This document shows, one piece after another, positions 43,207 through 50,973 of a stretch of 64,000 nt of DNA (positions are counted from its first letter, which is position 1; each line of letters begins with the position of its first letter). Position numbers and translations under genes: made by a program. The stretch comes from Streptomyces filipinensis (GTDB taxonomy: Bacteria > Actinomycetota > Actinomycetes > Streptomycetales > Streptomycetaceae): the NCBI RefSeq assembly GCF_014649495.1, contig NZ_BMTD01000018.1, positions 58,142-122,141 on the forward strand, in the 5' to 3' direction. Under the pieces are notes generated by a model that saw nothing but the letters and a program-made list of their open reading frames with translations, was not told the origin of the DNA and did not search any database.

Positions 43207-44528
43207 TCGGTAACTCCTTCGCTAGACGCCGGGGGTCTGACGCCCCACAGCAGAAACACGGGATTGGTCGCCGCGAGCCGGGTCACGTCCCCGGGCAGCG
43301 GCGCCAGGCGCGAGGACTGCAGCAGCACCCCGTCGCAGGTGAACCCGGCATCGGTGAGCGCCTCCCGGGCGGCCGGCACGCGGTCCAGCGCGGCCATGGC
43401 GACCACGACCGTCCGCCGGGCGCGGCGCGCGCACGCGGCGACGATGCCGGGCAGCTCACGCCCGCCGCCGCCGACGAAGACGGCGTCGGGGTCGTCCAGG
43501 CCGGACAGCGCGGTCGGTGCCGCCCCGTGCACGACCCGCACGTCGACGCCGTGCGCGGCGGCGTTGGCGCGGATCCGCGCGACACCGTCCGGGGCCTTCT
43601 CGACTGCGGTGACGGCGGCACCGAGCCGCGCGCACTCCACGGCCACGGAGCCGGAACCCGCGCCCACGTCCCAGACCAGATCGCCGAGCCGGGGCCCGAG
43701 CCGGGCCAGGGCGAGCGCCCGCACCTCGAACTTGGTGATCATCGAGTCGCGGTGGGTGAACTCGCCCTCGTCCAGAGCCCATCCGGCGGGCCCGGCCGGC
43801 GCCCCGGCGACCGTACGCACCCCGCCGAGCGCGCGCGTCTCGTCGAGGCACAGCACCACGCTGACGTCCGAGCCCCAGTCCCGGGCGGCGGCCTCGGCGG
43901 GCGTGACCCGCTCGACCCGCTCGTCCGCGGAGCCGAGGGCGGAGGCGACGACGAGGACCCGCCCGCCGGGCAGGGGTGCCGAGGCGATCTCCGGCCCGGG
44001 GGAGTCCGGCGCGGGCCCGGCCACCGGCCCGGCGGCCGAGCCCCCCGGCACCGGCGGGTCGTGCAGCAGCGCCGCCGCCAGTTCCGCCGGCCCCGCGCCC
44101 GGCCCCGTCAGCACCGCCACCTTCGGCCGCGCCCGGCACACGTTGACCGCCGTACGAAGCTCCCGGCCGTGCGCGCTGACCACCACGGCGTCGTCCCATG
44201 GCAGCCCCGCACGCGCGAAGGCGGCGGCGACGGACGAGACCCCGGGCCGCACATCCAGCCGCCGCGGGCCGAACCGCTCGGCCAGGACCCGCACGATCCC
44301 GAAGAACCCCGGGTCGCCGGAGGCCAGCACGACGACCCGGCTCCCCTTCTCCAGATACCGCTCCACGACGTCCAGCGCCGGCGCCAGCGGCCCCAGCACG
44401 ACCCGCTCGGCGGTGTCGGGCAGCCGTACCGCGTCCAGGTGGCGGCGCCCGCCGACGACCAGCGCGGCGCCCGCGAGGACGTCCGCGTCGACCGGGGCGC
44501 CGGTCCCCGCGCCGAGGACCGTGATCAA
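43203..44528 (-). CDS. cobL: Precorrin-6Y C5,15-methyltransferase (decarboxylating)
   Basis: A 441-aa CbiE-CbiT fusion that methylates C5 and C15 and decarboxylates the ring-C acetate. The N-terminal CbiE half has VLASGDPGFFGIVRVLAE and VRPGVSSVAAAFARAGLPWDDA. The C-terminal CbiT half, from about residue 255, has FTHRDSMITKFEVRALALA, then the SAM motif VWDVGAGSGSVAVECARLGA. A Gly/Ala/Pro-rich linker near 180-200 joins them. It starts at TTG, overlapping the cobM stop (TTGA), with AGAGGA upstream. Confidence 0.93.
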   Translation of the reverse strand: MITVLGAGTGAPVDADVLAGAALVVGGRRHLDAVRLPDTAERVVLGPLAPALDVVERYLEKGSRVVVLASGDPGFFGIVRVLAERFGPRRLDVRPGVSSVAAAFARAGLPWDDAVVVSAHGRELRTAVNVCRARPKVAVLTGPGAGPAELAAALLHDPPVPGGSAAGPVAGPAPDSPGPEIASAPLPGGRVLVVASALGSADERVERVTPAEAAARDWGSDVSVVLCLDETRALGGVRTVAGAPAGPAGWALDEGEFTHRDSMITKFEVRALALARLGPRLGDLVWDVGAGSGSVAVECARLGAAVTAVEKAPDGVARIRANAAAHGVDVRVVHGAAPTALSGLDDPDAVFVGGGGRELPGIVAACARRARRTVVVAMAALDRVPAAREALTDAGFTCDGVLLQSSRLAPLPGDVTRLAATNPVFLLWGVRPPASSEGVTE

Positions 44529-45343
44529 CTGTTCGTCCTCTGCTCGCGCAGCGCCCGCCGGGCCTCCGGGTCGGCCTTCCGGTACCCGTGGAAGTGCCCC
44601 GGGTGGTACAGGTGCGAGCGGGTGCCGTGCGCGTCCAGCGCCGGGCCGACCAGGAACAGCGTGTGCTTCCAGAGCTTGTGCTCCTTGACCGTCTCCTCCA
44701 GCGTGCCGACCGTGCAGCGCACGATCAGCTCCTCCGGCCAGGTCGCCTGGTAGGCGACGAGCACCGGGGTGTCGGTCGGATAGCCGCCCTCCAGCAGCTC
44801 GCGTACCAGCTGTCCGCTGCGTGCCGCCGACAGGAAGATCGCCATGGTCGTGCCGTGCCGGGCGAACTCGCGTACCTCCTCGCCGGGCGGCATCGGCGTC
44901 TTGCCGCCGCCCAGCCGGGTGAGGACGACGGACTGGGCGACCTCGGGGATGGTCAGCTCACGCTGCGCGAGCGCGGCGACGGCGGAGAACGACGAGACCC
45001 CCGGTACGACCTCCGTCGCGATCCCGATCTGCGCGCAGCGGTCCAGCTGCTCCTGCGTGCCGCCCCACAGCGCCGGGTCACCGGAGTGGATCCGGGCCAC
45101 CCGCAGTCCCTCCGCGTGGGCGCGCCGGTAGACGGCGACGACGTCCTCCAGGGACATGGCCGCCGAGTCCAGGACCTCCGCGTCCTCGCGCGCGTGCTCC
45201 AGGACCTCGGCCTGGACCAGGCTCGCCGCCCAGATCACCACGTCCGCCTGGGCGATCGCGCGCGCGGCACGGAACGTCAGCAGATCGGCGGCGCCGGGGC
45301 CGGCACCGACGAACGTCACCTTGCCGGTGGGGGCATCGGCCAT
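44525..45343 (-). CDS. cobM: Precorrin-4 C11-methyltransferase
   Basis: A 272-aa SAM-dependent tetrapyrrole methylase. Motifs are VTFVGAGPGAADLLTFRAARAIAQADVVIWAASLV at the start, RIHSGDPALWGGTQEQLDRC, EVVPGVSSFSAVAALAQRELTIPEVAQSVVLTR and FLVGPAL near the end. ATG at 45343 with AGAGGA upstream fits the family N-terminus. The frame stays open 27 codons further to a TTG, encoding a Pro/Gln/Ser/Phe repeat that comes from DNA tandem repeats and is probably leader. It is first in the second cob operon, divergent from a ZIP permease gene. Confidence 0.94.
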   Translation of the reverse strand: MADAPTGKVTFVGAGPGAADLLTFRAARAIAQADVVIWAASLVQAEVLEHAREDAEVLDSAAMSLEDVVAVYRRAHAEGLRVARIHSGDPALWGGTQEQLDRCAQIGIATEVVPGVSSFSAVAALAQRELTIPEVAQSVVLTRLGGGKTPMPPGEEVREFARHGTTMAIFLSAARSGQLVRELLEGGYPTDTPVLVAYQATWPEELIVRCTVGTLEETVKEHKLWKHTLFLVGPALDAHGTRSHLYHPGHFHGYRKADPEARRALREQRTNS

Positions 45344-45364
45344 GGGAGGGGTCCTCTCGTACGG

Positions 45365-45409
45365 GAACTGCGGAGACTGCGGAAACCGCTGTGACTGCGG
45401 TGACCGCGG
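45365..45409. repeat. 9-bp tandem repeats upstream of cobM
   Basis: Five contiguous 9-bp units of the form NRACYGCGG (GAACTGCGG, AGACTGCGG, AAACCGCTG, TGACTGCGG, TGACCGCGG) lie in the divergent spacer between cobM and the ZIP gene, 22 bp from the cobM start. They may be repeated binding half-sites or leader RNA structure. Confidence 0.65.
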
Positions 45410-45511
45410 TGGCTGAAAACTCAAGTCGGAATCGGTGAAATGTCAGGGTCTGCGGTGGTGTGATCGGTGCCGGATGTGCGCGAAGGCGCCTCCATCGGAT
45501 AGCAAGGCCCT

Positions 45512-46246
45512 ATGGCGGTCTTCGTCGCGCTCGGCGCGTTCCTGATGACGCTGGCCGGCGGCTGGACGGCACAGCGCGTGACCGACCGTCGGCATCTCGT
45601 CCTCGGACTGGCCGGCGGTCTGATGCTGGGCGTGGTCGGCCTGGACCTGCTGCCGGAGGCGCTGCACGCGGCGCACCGCGAGGTCTTCGGCGTGCCCGCC
45701 GCCCTGCTGCTGTTCGTGGCCGGATTCCTGCTGGCCCATCTGGTGGAGCGCACCCTGGCCGCCCGCCAGGCCGCGCACGGCGGCGCCGAGGGACACAACC
45801 ACCGGGCGCCCGAGGTGGGTCTGACGGCGGCCGGCGCGATGGTGGGGCACAGCGCCATGGACGGCGTGGCGATCGGCGCGGCCTTCCAGGTGGGCAGCGG
45901 CATGGGCACGGCCGTCGCGCTCGCCGTGATCGCGCACGACTTCGCCGACGGCTTCAACACCTTCACCATCACGAGCCTGTACGGCAACGCCCGCCGCCGC
46001 GCGATCGCGATGCTGGTGGCCGACGCCTGCGCACCCCTGCTGGGCGCCGTGTCGACGGTCTTCTTCCACATCCCCGAAGCGGTGCTCGGCGGCTATCTGG
46101 GCCTCTTCGGCGGCGTCCTGCTGTACCTGGCCGCCGCCGAGATCCTGCCCGAGGCCCACCACGAGCACCCGGCGCGCTCCACCCTGCTGTGCACGGTGGC
46201 CGGCGCGGCCTTCATCTGGCTGGTGGTCGGCCTCTCCGGCGGCTGA
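45512..46246 (+). CDS. ZIP-family metal permease
   Basis: A 244-aa membrane protein with eight hydrophobic segments. The ZIP metal-site helices are seen as AAGAMVGHSAMDGVAIGAAFQVG (helix IV, His near 113) and AVIAHDFADGFNTFTI (helix V, His-Asp pair near 148). A short His-containing loop (GAEGHNHRAPE) sits between helices III and IV. ZIP proteins import zinc or other divalent metals. It is inserted on the opposite strand between two cob gene blocks, which raises cobalt or metal supply for corrin synthesis as a role; this is inference. The ribosome site is weak. Confidence 0.88.
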   Translation: MAVFVALGAFLMTLAGGWTAQRVTDRRHLVLGLAGGLMLGVVGLDLLPEALHAAHREVFGVPAALLLFVAGFLLAHLVERTLAARQAAHGGAEGHNHRAPEVGLTAAGAMVGHSAMDGVAIGAAFQVGSGMGTAVALAVIAHDFADGFNTFTITSLYGNARRRAIAMLVADACAPLLGAVSTVFFHIPEAVLGGYLGLFGGVLLYLAAAEILPEAHHEHPARSTLLCTVAGAAFIWLVVGLSGG

Positions 46247-46269
46247 CCGCGCGGCGGCACGGCGGGTGC

Positions 46270-47019
46270 TCACAGCTTCCCGCCCCGTCCGCCGTCCCGC
46301 CGCGGCGGCGCGATCAGCGTCGACAGATACGGCAACGGCGTCCCGTCCAGCTCACCGGCCGGCCGCACCGACTCCTCCGGCAGCCCCAGCGCCGCCCCCC
46401 ACACGGCGTCCCCGAGCCGCCCGGTCTCCCGCAGCGCCTCGGCGACCTCGGCGGCCTGCCGCCCGAACTTGTACGCGACGACCGTCCCCGGCCCGGCCAG
46501 CGCCTCCTTGAGCACGGCGGACCCGGCGGTGACCGGTACCAGGGTCAGCGGCTCGGTGCCCTCGGTCAGCACGGCACCGGAGCGCGCCGCCAGATCCTGC
46601 ATCGCCGTGATCCCGGGCACGGTCTCCACGGCCACGCCCGGCACCAGCTCCACGATGGTCTGCGCGAGGTAGGTGAACGTGGAGTACACGTTCGGGTCGC
46701 CGATGGTGGCGAAGGCGACGGACCCGTGCGCCCGAAGCAGCTCGGCGACCCGCTCGCCCGCCGCGTCCCAGGTGGCCTCCCGGCGCGCCCGGTCGGTCCG
46801 CTCGTTCAGCGCGAACACCACCCGGACGACCTTCTCGGCGGGCACGTAGTGCAGCACGGTCGCCTCGGCCCGCCCCTGCTCGCCCGCGTCCCTTCCATCA
46901 GGTGCGGCCATCACCGGTACGACGACGACATCGGCGGCCCGCAGCGCGTTGACCCCCTTGACGGTCACCAGCTCCGGATCACCGGGTCCGACCCCGACCC
47001 CGACCAGCCTGCTGCTCAT
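46270..47019 (-). CDS. cobI: Precorrin-2 C20-methyltransferase
   Basis: A 249-aa SAM-dependent methylase (CobI/CbiL). Motifs are LVGVGVGPGDPELVTVKGVNALRAADVVVVPV at the start, ATIGDPNVYSTFTYLAQTI, VETVPGITAMQDLAARSGAVLTEG and the late VVAYKFGRQ. It adds the C20 methyl that is later lost with ring contraction. Start ATG overlaps the cobB stop (ATGA). It is the last gene of the riboswitch-controlled operon; its stop is 23 bp from the convergent ZIP gene. Confidence 0.94.
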   Translation of the reverse strand: MSSRLVGVGVGPGDPELVTVKGVNALRAADVVVVPVMAAPDGRDAGEQGRAEATVLHYVPAEKVVRVVFALNERTDRARREATWDAAGERVAELLRAHGSVAFATIGDPNVYSTFTYLAQTIVELVPGVAVETVPGITAMQDLAARSGAVLTEGTEPLTLVPVTAGSAVLKEALAGPGTVVAYKFGRQAAEVAEALRETGRLGDAVWGAALGLPEESVRPAGELDGTPLPYLSTLIAPPRRDGGRGGKL

Positions 47020-48374
47020 GACGTCCGGCACCTCTCCACGAACCGACGGGCCACACCGGGCTCGGACGCCCAGTGCGTGTGCAGATAACTCGCGTGCACG
47101 CCCTGCTGTACGAAACCTTCGACCCGCCGGGCAGGGGTCCGCACACCCCAGGCGGGGGCCGCACCGGCGCCGGGCTCGACGACGGTGCGATGGAACTCGT
47201 GCCCGCGCATCCGGGTGCCGGCGGCGGCCAGCGAACTGTCTCCGACGGCCACCGCATCGCGGTAGCCCAGGGTCAGCCGTTCCGTCATGCGGGCGGTGGC
47301 GTCGAGGACCCCGCACATCGGCTGCCCGTCCAGCTCCCGGCAGAGGTAGAGCAGCCCGGCGCATTCGGCCGCCACCGGGGCGCCGCTCAGGGCCAGCCCG
47401 GCGACGGCCTCGCGGAGGCGTTCGTTGGCGGACAGCTCACCGGCGTAGACCTCGGGGAACCCGCCCCCGACGACCAGGCCGGCCGTCCCTTCGGGCAGTT
47501 GCTCGTCGCGAAGCGGATCAAAGGTGACCACCTCGGCACCGGCGGCGGTGAGCAGTTCGGTGTGCTCGGCGTAGGAGAACGTGAAGGCGGACCCACCGGC
47601 GACGGCGACCACGGGCGCGCGCTTCTCGGCCGACGGCGTCGGAGGGGTCCAGGGGGCGGAGCCCCCCGGGAGGGCGCCGGCGCTGCGGGCAAGGGCTTCC
47701 AGCGCGCCGAGGTCACACCCCTGAGCGACCTGCGCGGCCATCGCCCCGACGGCGTCGACCGCCGCGGAGCGCCGCTCGGCGACCGGCACCAGCCCCAGGT
47801 GCCGAGAGGGCGTGTCCACCTGGGGGGCCCGCCGCAGCACCCCCAGCACCGGCACCCCGGAGGCGTCCAGCGCCTCCCGCAGCAGCGACTCGTGCCGGTC
47901 GGACCCCACCTTGTTCAGGATGACGCCCCCGACCCGCACCTGAGGGTCCCAGGAGGCGAACCCGTGCACCAGCGCCGCCACCGACCGCGACTGCGACGAC
48001 GCGTCGACCACCAGCACCACCGGAGCCCGCAGCAGCTTGGCGACATGAGCGGTGGACGCCAGTTCGCCCTCGCCCGCCGCCCCGTCGTACAGCCCCATCA
48101 CGCCCTCGACGACGGCGATGTCGCACCCCCGCGCCCCGTGCAGGAACAGCGGAGCGACCAGCTCAGGACCGCACAGGTACGCGTCCAGGTTGCGCCCCAC
48201 CCGCCCGGTCGCGAGCGCGTGGTACCCGGGGTCGATGTAGTCCGGCCCGACCTTGTGCGGGGACACGGCGAGCCCCCGCGCGGCGAACGCGGCCATCAGA
48301 CCCGTGGCGACGGTGGTCTTGCCGCTGCCCGAGGAGGGTGCGGCGACGACCAGCCGGGGCACCGACGACGTCAC
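47016..48374 (-). CDS. cobB: Cobyrinate / hydrogenobyrinate a,c-diamide synthase
   Basis: ATP- and glutamine-dependent amidotransferase of 452 aa acting on the a and c carboxylates. The N-terminal dethiobiotin-synthetase-like domain has the P-loop APSSGSGKTTVATGL and PHKVGPDYIDPGYHALATG. VVEGVMGLYDGAAGEGELAST is diagnostic. The C-terminal glutaminase has LVVGGGFPEVYAGEL and AAECAGLLYLCRELDG with the catalytic Cys, ending HASYLHTHW with the triad His. GTG overlaps the cobO stop (GTGGTGA region) and the end overlaps cobI. Confidence 0.95.
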   Translation of the reverse strand: MTSSVPRLVVAAPSSGSGKTTVATGLMAAFAARGLAVSPHKVGPDYIDPGYHALATGRVGRNLDAYLCGPELVAPLFLHGARGCDIAVVEGVMGLYDGAAGEGELASTAHVAKLLRAPVVLVVDASSQSRSVAALVHGFASWDPQVRVGGVILNKVGSDRHESLLREALDASGVPVLGVLRRAPQVDTPSRHLGLVPVAERRSAAVDAVGAMAAQVAQGCDLGALEALARSAGALPGGSAPWTPPTPSAEKRAPVVAVAGGSAFTFSYAEHTELLTAAGAEVVTFDPLRDEQLPEGTAGLVVGGGFPEVYAGELSANERLREAVAGLALSGAPVAAECAGLLYLCRELDGQPMCGVLDATARMTERLTLGYRDAVAVGDSSLAAAGTRMRGHEFHRTVVEPGAGAAPAWGVRTPARRVEGFVQQGVHASYLHTHWASEPGVARRFVERCRTS

Positions 48375-48979
48375 CACTCGATGCCCTTCTGGCCCTTCTG
48401 GCCCGCGTCCATGGGGTGCTTGACCTTGGACATGTCGGTCACGAGGTCGGCGAAGTCCACCAGCTTCTCGGGGGCGTTGCGCCCGGTGATCACCACATGC
48501 TGGGTACCGGGCCGGTTCCGCAGCACGTCCACGACCTCGTCCGTGTCCACCCATCCCCAGTGCATGGGGTAGGCGAACTCGTCCAGCACGTACAGCCGGT
48601 ACGTCTCGGCGGCCAGGTCCCGCTTGACCTGCTCCCAGCCCTCCCGGGCCTTCTCCTCGTTGGTCGCGTTGTCACCCTGGATGTCCCGCTGGACCCACGA
48701 CCAGCCCTCGCCCATCTTGTGCCAGTCGACGGTCCCGCCCTCGCCGGAGGCACCGAGCACCCGCAGGGCGTTCTCCTCGCCGACCTTCCACTTCGCCGAC
48801 TTGACGAACTGGAACACCCCGATCGGCCACCCCTGGTTCCAGGCGCGCAGTGCGAGCCCGAACGCGGCGGTGGACTTGCCCTTGCCGACGCCCGTGTGCA
48901 CCACGACCAGCGGCCGGTTCCGGCGCTGCCGGGTCGTCAGACCGTCGTCCGGCACGACACTCGGCTGTCCCTGCGGCAT
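48371..48979 (-). CDS. cobO: Cob(I)yrinic acid a,c-diamide adenosyltransferase
   Basis: A 202-aa CobA/BtuR-type ATP:corrinoid adenosyltransferase. The P-loop is VVVHTGVGKGKSTAAFGLALRA (near 25-46), followed by KWKVGEENAL, WSWVQRDIQGD and VLDEFAYPMHWGWVDTDEVV. The length is normal. Its ATG shares a base with the preceding TAA stop (TAATG), and its end overlaps cobB. It adds the upper 5'-deoxyadenosyl ligand in the cytoplasm. Confidence 0.96.
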   Translation of the reverse strand: MPQGQPSVVPDDGLTTRQRRNRPLVVVHTGVGKGKSTAAFGLALRAWNQGWPIGVFQFVKSAKWKVGEENALRVLGASGEGGTVDWHKMGEGWSWVQRDIQGDNATNEEKAREGWEQVKRDLAAETYRLYVLDEFAYPMHWGWVDTDEVVDVLRNRPGTQHVVITGRNAPEKLVDFADLVTDMSKVKHPMDAGQKGQKGIEW

Positions 48980-50973
48980 TACGCGGCCCTCCTCTGTACG
49001 TCCTTCACCAGCCCGGCGATCGAGTCCGCCCGCAACTCGTCGAGCGTCACCGCCGTACCGCCCAGCTCACCCGCGAGCTGCCCGGCGAGCCCGAGCCGCA
49101 CCGGGCCCGACTCACAGTCCACGACCACCGAGGCGACCTGCTCGGCCGCGAACAGCCGCGCCGCCCGCCCGGCCAGCGCGACCGGCTCCGGGCCACCGGT
49201 GGCCCGCCCGTCCGTCACCAGCACGACCAGCGCCCGCCGCGCCGGATCGCGCAGCCGCTCCACGCGCAGCACCTCGTGCGCCCTGAGCAGCCCGGCCGCC
49301 AGCGGCGTACGGCCGCCGGTCGGCAGCGCCTCCAGCCGCGCGGCGGCGGCGTCCACGGACGAGGTCGGCGGCAGCGCCACCTCCGCACCGGACCCCCGGA
49401 ACGTCACCAGCCCCACCTTGTCCCGCCGCTGGTAGGCATCCAGGAGCAGCGACAGCACGGCGCCCTTCACGGCGCTCATCCGCTGCCGCGCCGCCATCGA
49501 ACCGGAGGCGTCCACGACGAACAGCACGAGGTTGCCCTCGCGGCCCTCCCGGGCCGCCTGCCGCAGATCGTCCCGGCGGATCACCAGCCCCGGCCCGGAC
49601 CGCCCGCGCGCCCGCTGGTGCGGGGCCGCGGCCTGCACGGTGGCGGCCAGGTGCAGCTTGGTCAGCGCGCCCCGGGGCCGCCGGGCCCCGGTCGTGCGGC
49701 CGTGCTCGGTCCGCGCCCGCGACCGCCGCCCGGCCGCGCCCTCACCGATCCCGGGCACGCTCAGCACCCTGGTCCGGAAGGGCTCGGCGGCCCGTACGGC
49801 CGACTGCTCCCGCGCGCCGGACGGCTGCGGTTCCCCGCCCTCGCCGGCCTCCGGGCGCGCGGCGGTGTCGGCGCCCCCCTGCGGACCGGGGTCGGGCTGC
49901 GGCTGACCGCCGCCGCCACCGGGACCGTCCGGACCGGGATCGTCCTCTCCGCTCCCGTCGTCCCCGGAGAACTGCTCCAGCGTCTCGTCCAGCTTGTCCT
50001 CGTCCAGGCCCGGCGCGTCGAACGGGTTGCGGCGCCTGCGGTGCGGCAGCGCGAGCAGCGCCGCCTGCCGCACGTCCTCGGCGAGCACATCGGTCCGCCC
50101 GGCCCACGCGGCCAGCGCGGTCGCCGTACGCGCCATCACGATGTCGGCGCGCATGCCGTCCACCTCGAAGGCCGCGCAGGTCGCCGCGATCTGCCGCAGC
50201 GCCCCGTCGCCCAGCCGCACCTGCGGCAGCAACTCCCGTGCCACCACGATCCGTTGCCGTACGGCGGCCTCCTCCTCGGCCCACCGCGCGGCGAAGCCGG
50301 CCGGATCGTCGTCGTACGCCAGCCGGCGCCGCACGACCTCCACCCGCTGGTCCGGCTCCCGCGACGCCGCGACCTCCACGGTCAGCCCGAACCGGTCCAG
50401 CAACTGCGGCCGCAGCTCGCCCTCTTCCGGGTTCATGGTGCCGACGAGCAGGAAGCGGGCCGCGTGCCGTACCGAGACGCCCTCGCGTTCCACGTACGAG
50501 GCACCCATCGCCGCCGCGTCCAGCAGCAGGTCGACCAGGTGGTCGTGGAGGAGATTGACCTCGTCGACGTACAGGATGCCCCGGTGCGCGGCGGCCAGCA
50601 GGCCCGGCTCGAACGCCTTCACGCCCTCGGCGAGCGCCCGCTCGATGTCCAGGGCACCCACCAGCCGGTCCTCGGAGGCGCCGACCGGCAGCTCGACCAT
50701 CCGTGCCGGCCTTCCGGCGCCCGGCCCCTGCTCGTGCGGCCCGTCGGGGCACGACGGGTCCGGTGCCGCCGGATCACAGGAGAACCGGCACCCGGGCACG
50801 ACCGCGACCTCCGGCAGCAGCGCCGAAAGGGCCCGTACGGCCGTCGACTTGGCCGTGCCCTTCTCACCGCGCACCAGCACCCCGCCGACCGCCGGTGACA
50901 CGGCGTTCAGCAGCAGCGCGAGCCGCAGGTCGTCCTGGCCGACAACGGCCGTGAAGGGGAAGGGGGTGCTCAC
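48979..50973 (-). CDS. ChlI/ChlD-like (BchI-VWA) chelatase ATPase, putative cobaltochelatase subunit
   Basis: A 664-aa fusion of an AAA+ motor and a von Willebrand A domain. Walker A is VLVRGEKGTAKSTAVRAL near 37-53, Walker B is GILYVDEVNLLHDHLVDLLLD, and the sensor is FLLVGTMNPEEGELRPQLLDRFGL. An acidic/Gly/Pro-rich linker spans about 350-400. The C-terminal VWA domain has the MIDAS sequence FVVDASGSMA. It lies directly after cobN, overlapping by GTGA, so it probably powers CobN in place of CobS/CobT. A Cys-containing insert (SCDPAAPDPSCPDGPHE) in the AAA+ part is typical of this group. Confidence 0.9.
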   Translation of the reverse strand: MSTPFPFTAVVGQDDLRLALLLNAVSPAVGGVLVRGEKGTAKSTAVRALSALLPEVAVVPGCRFSCDPAAPDPSCPDGPHEQGPGAGRPARMVELPVGASEDRLVGALDIERALAEGVKAFEPGLLAAAHRGILYVDEVNLLHDHLVDLLLDAAAMGASYVEREGVSVRHAARFLLVGTMNPEEGELRPQLLDRFGLTVEVAASREPDQRVEVVRRRLAYDDDPAGFAARWAEEEAAVRQRIVVARELLPQVRLGDGALRQIAATCAAFEVDGMRADIVMARTATALAAWAGRTDVLAEDVRQAALLALPHRRRRNPFDAPGLDEDKLDETLEQFSGDDGSGEDDPGPDGPGGGGGQPQPDPGPQGGADTAARPEAGEGGEPQPSGAREQSAVRAAEPFRTRVLSVPGIGEGAAGRRSRARTEHGRTTGARRPRGALTKLHLAATVQAAAPHQRARGRSGPGLVIRRDDLRQAAREGREGNLVLFVVDASGSMAARQRMSAVKGAVLSLLLDAYQRRDKVGLVTFRGSGAEVALPPTSSVDAAAARLEALPTGGRTPLAAGLLRAHEVLRVERLRDPARRALVVLVTDGRATGGPEPVALAGRAARLFAAEQVASVVVDCESGPVRLGLAGQLAGELGGTAVTLDELRADSIAGLVKDVQRRAA

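Noticed and set aside
45344..45511. Second cobalamin riboswitch in front of cobM
   Set aside because: No GCCACTG B12 box or surrounding conserved core was found in this spacer on the minus strand.
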